Source: Synergistaceae bacterium (GTDB lineage: Bacteria; Synergistota; Synergistia; Synergistales; Synergistaceae). Taken from it: 8,957 nt of DNA. This document shows, piece after piece, positions 6,618 to 8,957 of the stretch. Position numbers and translations under genes: made by a program. The stretch is taken from contig JAISWP010000239.1 of NCBI GenBank assembly GCA_031271065.1, positions 1 through 8,957 of the forward strand. Reading direction: 5' to 3'. Every line of letters begins with the position of its first letter. Position 1 is the stretch's first letter. The notes below the pieces were generated by a model. The model saw only the letters and a list, made by a program, of their open reading frames with translations, searched no databases and was not told where the DNA came from.

Positions 6618-6646
6618 AAACCGCGGCCCCTTTGCCGGGGCCGCGG
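6618..6646 (-). terminator. Strong GC-rich terminator after ppdK
   Basis: CCGCGGCCCC (6621-6630) and GGGGCCGCGG (6637-6646) form a perfect 10-bp, all-G/C stem with a 6-base loop. Read on the minus strand it is followed by TTT (6620-6618) and then CGTATAAA. It sits 45-70 bases past the ppdK stop codon and before the nirC-like promoter. The T-run is short, but the stem is the most stable structure in the window. It should separate ppdK from the channel operon. Confidence 0.75.
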
Positions 6647-6664
6647 GCGCCTTGCCGGTTATAT

Positions 6665-6692
6665 GGCCGGATACGGCCGGCCGCTCTTTTTT
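6665..6692. repeat. GC-rich palindrome between ppdK stop and its terminator
   Basis: GGCCGG (6665-6670) and CCGGCC (6677-6682) form an exact 6-bp stem with a 6-base loop. On the plus strand it is followed by GCTC and six T's (6687-6692), so it is shaped like a terminator facing right, although no rightward gene is seen nearby. On the minus strand it precedes the stronger hairpin. It may block antisense transcription into ppdK, or be half of a two-hairpin 3' end. Confidence 0.35.
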
Positions 6693-8957
6693 ACTTCAAT
6701 CTGCCGAGTGCGGCGTGGGCCGCCGACAGGCGGGCTACCGGGACGCGGAAGGGCGAGCAGCTGACGTAGCTGAGGCCGAGGGAGTGGCAGAAAGCCACGC
6801 TCGACGGATTTCCTCCGTGCTCTCCGCATATTCCTCTACTGATGTCCTTACGCACGGACCGGCCCTTCTCCGCCGCTATCTTCATAAGTTCTCCGACTCC
6901 GCCGCGGTCAAGTACGTGGAACGGATTGTCCTTCACCACTCCGTCCTCCACGTAGAAGCCGAGGAACTTGTTCTCCGCGTCGTCGCGGGAATATCCGAAC
7001 GTGGTCTGGGTGAGGTCGTTTGTGCCGAAACTGAAGAACTCGGCGTACTCGGCCACCTCGTCCGCTATCATGGCGGCGCGCGGGACCTCTATCATCGTGC
7101 CGACCTTATAGTCCACTTTGACTCCCTCGCGCTCCATGATCCCGGCGGCTATCGTGCGGGCCATGACCTCCAGACGCCTCATCTCCTCCTTGATGCCGAC
7201 GAGAGGCATCATTATCTCCGGATGCACTTTGATCCCCCTGCGGGAGACATCTATCGCAGCGGAGATGATCGCCCTGATCTGCATCTCGAATATCTCGGGG
7301 TACACTATGCCGAGACGGCAGCCGCGGAAGCCGAGCATCGGGTTGAACTCGTGCAGTTCGCCGGCGCGGGCTATCTCGGTCTTGATGACCCTGCCGCGCT
7401 CACTGTTCTCGCCAACCGAGGCCAGCTCTTTCTCGAGATCGGGTATCTTAGGCAGGAACTCGTGCAGCGGGGGATCGAGAAGGCGGATGATGACCGGGAA
7501 CCCGTCCATCGCCTCGAATATGCCCGCGAAATCTTTCTTCTGCATCGGTTCCAGCACCGAGAGAGCCGCGACGCGCTCGTCGCGGGTGGAGGCTATGACC
7601 ATCTTCTGCATGGAGGGCAGGCGGTCAGCGGCCATGAACATGTGCTCTGTGCGGCAGAGCCCCACTCCGCGGGCTCCAAAATCGCGCGCGCGGCTGGCGT
7701 CTTCGGGAGTGTCCGCGTTGGCCCATACTTCCAGTCTGCTCACTTCGTCGGCTTTATCCAGAAGTTCCCTGAAATCGTCCGAGAACTGGGCCTCGATCAG
7801 CGGGACTCTGCCGACGATGACCTCTCCCTTCGAACCGTCCAGGGAGATGAAATCGCCCTTTTTCACCGTCACGCCGCCCACAGTGAATATGCCCTCTTTG
7901 AGATCGATCTTCACTGTCTCCGCGCCGGAGACGCACGGCTTGCCCATGCCGCGGGCCACGACCGCAGCGTGGCTGGTCATGCCGCCGTGGCTGGTGAGAA
8001 CTCCCTGAGCGGCAAAGAGCCCGTGGATGTCGTCCGGGGTGGTTTCGGGACGAACCAGGATGACCGGCGCGGTCCTGCCCTTTTCAGCTGCGTCGTCTGC
8101 GTCGAACACCACTTCGCCGACAGCCGCGCCGGGCGAGGCGGGAAGTCCTTTGGCGAGGGCTTTATACTTGGCCTTCGGATCGATCTGGGGATGAAGGAGC
8201 TGCTCGACCTGTTCCGGCTCGACGCGCCCGATGGCGGTATCCGCGTCTATCAGACCTTCGCGCAGCATGTCCATCGCTATCCTGACCGCCGCCGCGGCGG
8301 TCCTCTTGCCGCTGCGGGTCTGAAGTATGTAGAGCTTGCCCCGCTCCACAGTGAACTCTATGTCCTGCATGTCTTTGTAATGCTTTTCCAAGAGATCGGC
8401 TATCCGGCAGAACTCTCTGAAAACTTCCGGCATGACCTTCTCAAGTTCGGCGATGGGGCTGGGCGTTCTGATGCCGGCCACCACATCCTCGCCCTGCGCG
8501 TTCATGAGGTATTCGCCGTAAAGTTTGTTCTCGCCGGTGGCTCCGTCGCGGGTGAAGCAGACGCCCGTTCCGCAGTCGGCGCCCAGGTTGCCGAATACCA
8601 TCGACACGACGTTGACCGCCGTGCCGAGGTCGGCGGAGATGTTGTTGATCTTGCGGTAAGTGTTGGCGCGCGGCGTGTTCCAGCTGCGGAATACCGCGTC
8701 TATGGCGAGGCGGAGCTGGCGCTCGGGATCCGTCGGAAATTCCCTGCCGGCGTCCTTCACTATCGCCTTGTAATCGGCTATCAGGCTTTTGAGGGAATCC
8801 GCCGGTATCTGATGATCGAACTCGACTCCCAAAGCGTCGCGGGTCTTTTTCAGTTTCTCCTCGAAGAGTTCCGCGCTGACTTCCAGGACCACGTCGGAGA
8901 ACATCTGGATAAAACGGCGGTAGCTGTCGTAGGCGAAGCGGAAGTCTCCCGACGTTT
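6691..8957 (-). CDS. ppdK: Pyruvate, phosphate dikinase (N-terminus outside the window)
   Basis: The enzyme interconverts pyruvate, ATP and phosphate with phosphoenolpyruvate, AMP and pyrophosphate; many anaerobes use it in place of, or beside, pyruvate kinase. The frame is open to the window edge: upstream of an internal Met at 8904 it reads FRFAYDSYRRFIQ, known PPDK sequence. About 754 of an expected ~880 residues are seen, so roughly 125 N-terminal residues are missing. In order come the ATP-grasp remainder (DLGTAVNVVSMVFGN, then EFTVERGKLYILQTRSGKR), the swivelling phosphohistidine domain with GGMTSHAAVVARG (catalytic His codon at 7969-7971), and the C-terminal PEP/pyruvate barrel with GLCRTEHMF, GTMIEVPRAA, SFGTNDLTQ and GICGEHGG (catalytic Cys codon at 6826-6828). 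Numbering by alignment puts the His at the position of His455 in the Clostridium symbiosum enzyme. The stop is TAA at 6693-6691. No frameshift or missing key residue is seen. Confidence 0.97.
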   Translation of the reverse strand, partial: TSGDFRFAYDSYRRFIQMFSDVVLEVSAELFEEKLKKTRDALGVEFDHQIPADSLKSLIADYKAIVKDAGREFPTDPERQLRLAIDAVFRSWNTPRANTYRKINNISADLGTAVNVVSMVFGNLGADCGTGVCFTRDGATGENKLYGEYLMNAQGEDVVAGIRTPSPIAELEKVMPEVFREFCRIADLLEKHYKDMQDIEFTVERGKLYILQTRSGKRTAAAAVRIAMDMLREGLIDADTAIGRVEPEQVEQLLHPQIDPKAKYKALAKGLPASPGAAVGEVVFDADDAAEKGRTAPVILVRPETTPDDIHGLFAAQGVLTSHGGMTSHAAVVARGMGKPCVSGAETVKIDLKEGIFTVGGVTVKKGDFISLDGSKGEVIVGRVPLIEAQFSDDFRELLDKADEVSRLEVWANADTPEDASRARDFGARGVGLCRTEHMFMAADRLPSMQKMVIASTRDERVAALSVLEPMQKKDFAGIFEAMDGFPVIIRLLDPPLHEFLPKIPDLEKELASVGENSERGRVIKTEIARAGELHEFNPMLGFRGCRLGIVYPEIFEMQIRAIISAAIDVSRRGIKVHPEIMMPLVGIKEEMRRLEVMARTIAAGIMEREGVKVDYKVGTMIEVPRAAMIADEVAEYAEFFSFGTNDLTQTTFGYSRDDAENKFLGFYVEDGVVKDNPFHVLDRGGVGELMKIAAEKGRSVRKDISRGICGEHGGNPSSVAFCHSLGLSYVSCSPFRVPVARLSAAHAALGRLK

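Noticed and set aside
6582..6764. A 60-codon plus-strand frame over the ppdK terminator
   Set aside because: Its sequence is mostly the translated GC hairpins and the antisense of the ppdK 3' end; there is no ribosome site.
7118..8008. A 296-codon plus-strand frame inside ppdK
   Set aside because: It is antisense to highly conserved PPDK sequence, Ser/Arg-rich and low in complexity, and has no family match by eye.

Overview
The window looks like an ordinary chromosomal segment of a GC-rich anaerobic bacterium. Its best fit is the phylum Synergistota. That rests on my reading of the first ~196 bases of a 16S rRNA gene (minus strand), on anaerobe-type metabolism (pyruvate phosphate dikinase, a NirC-like channel) and on general codon and GC character. 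The 16S fragment is too short, and I could not run a search, so the phylum is a moderate-confidence judgement.

Layout from left to right. Positions 1-196 hold the 5' end of a 16S rRNA gene read leftward. Positions 197-473 form a divergent control region: an rRNA promoter with an A/T-rich upstream element firing left, and an AT-rich promoter with an operator-like inverted repeat firing right. Positions 474-2729 encode a complete bifunctional class A penicillin-binding protein (PBP1A family) on the plus strand. It converges on a dGTPase-like HD-domain gene (2787-3803, minus, TTG start). An AT-rich 110-base gap with two inverted repeats follows. Then come three minus-strand membrane-protein genes: a GDYXXLXY protein (3914-4459), a DUF2157 protein (4452-5702, overlapping the former by 8 bases) and a NirC-like formate/nitrite family channel (5751-6512). 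A 178-base gap carries a strong 10-bp GC-rich terminator hairpin. The last gene is pyruvate phosphate dikinase (6691 to beyond 8957, minus), whose N-terminus lies outside the window.

How the genes relate. Transcription on the minus strand runs ppdK, terminator, nirC-like, DUF2157, GDYXXLXY, then dgt. The channel, DUF2157 and GDYXXLXY genes are close enough to be one transcript. DUF2157 and GDYXXLXY are a recurrent neighbour pair of unknown function, and their overlapping ends suggest coupled translation and a joint membrane complex. The other genes are core functions: cell-wall synthesis, nucleotide-pool control, central carbon metabolism and ribosomal RNA. I saw no mobile element, CRISPR array, toxin-antitoxin pair or defence system. 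The least understood parts are the DUF2157/GDYXXLXY pair and the inverted repeats in the two AT-rich control regions.
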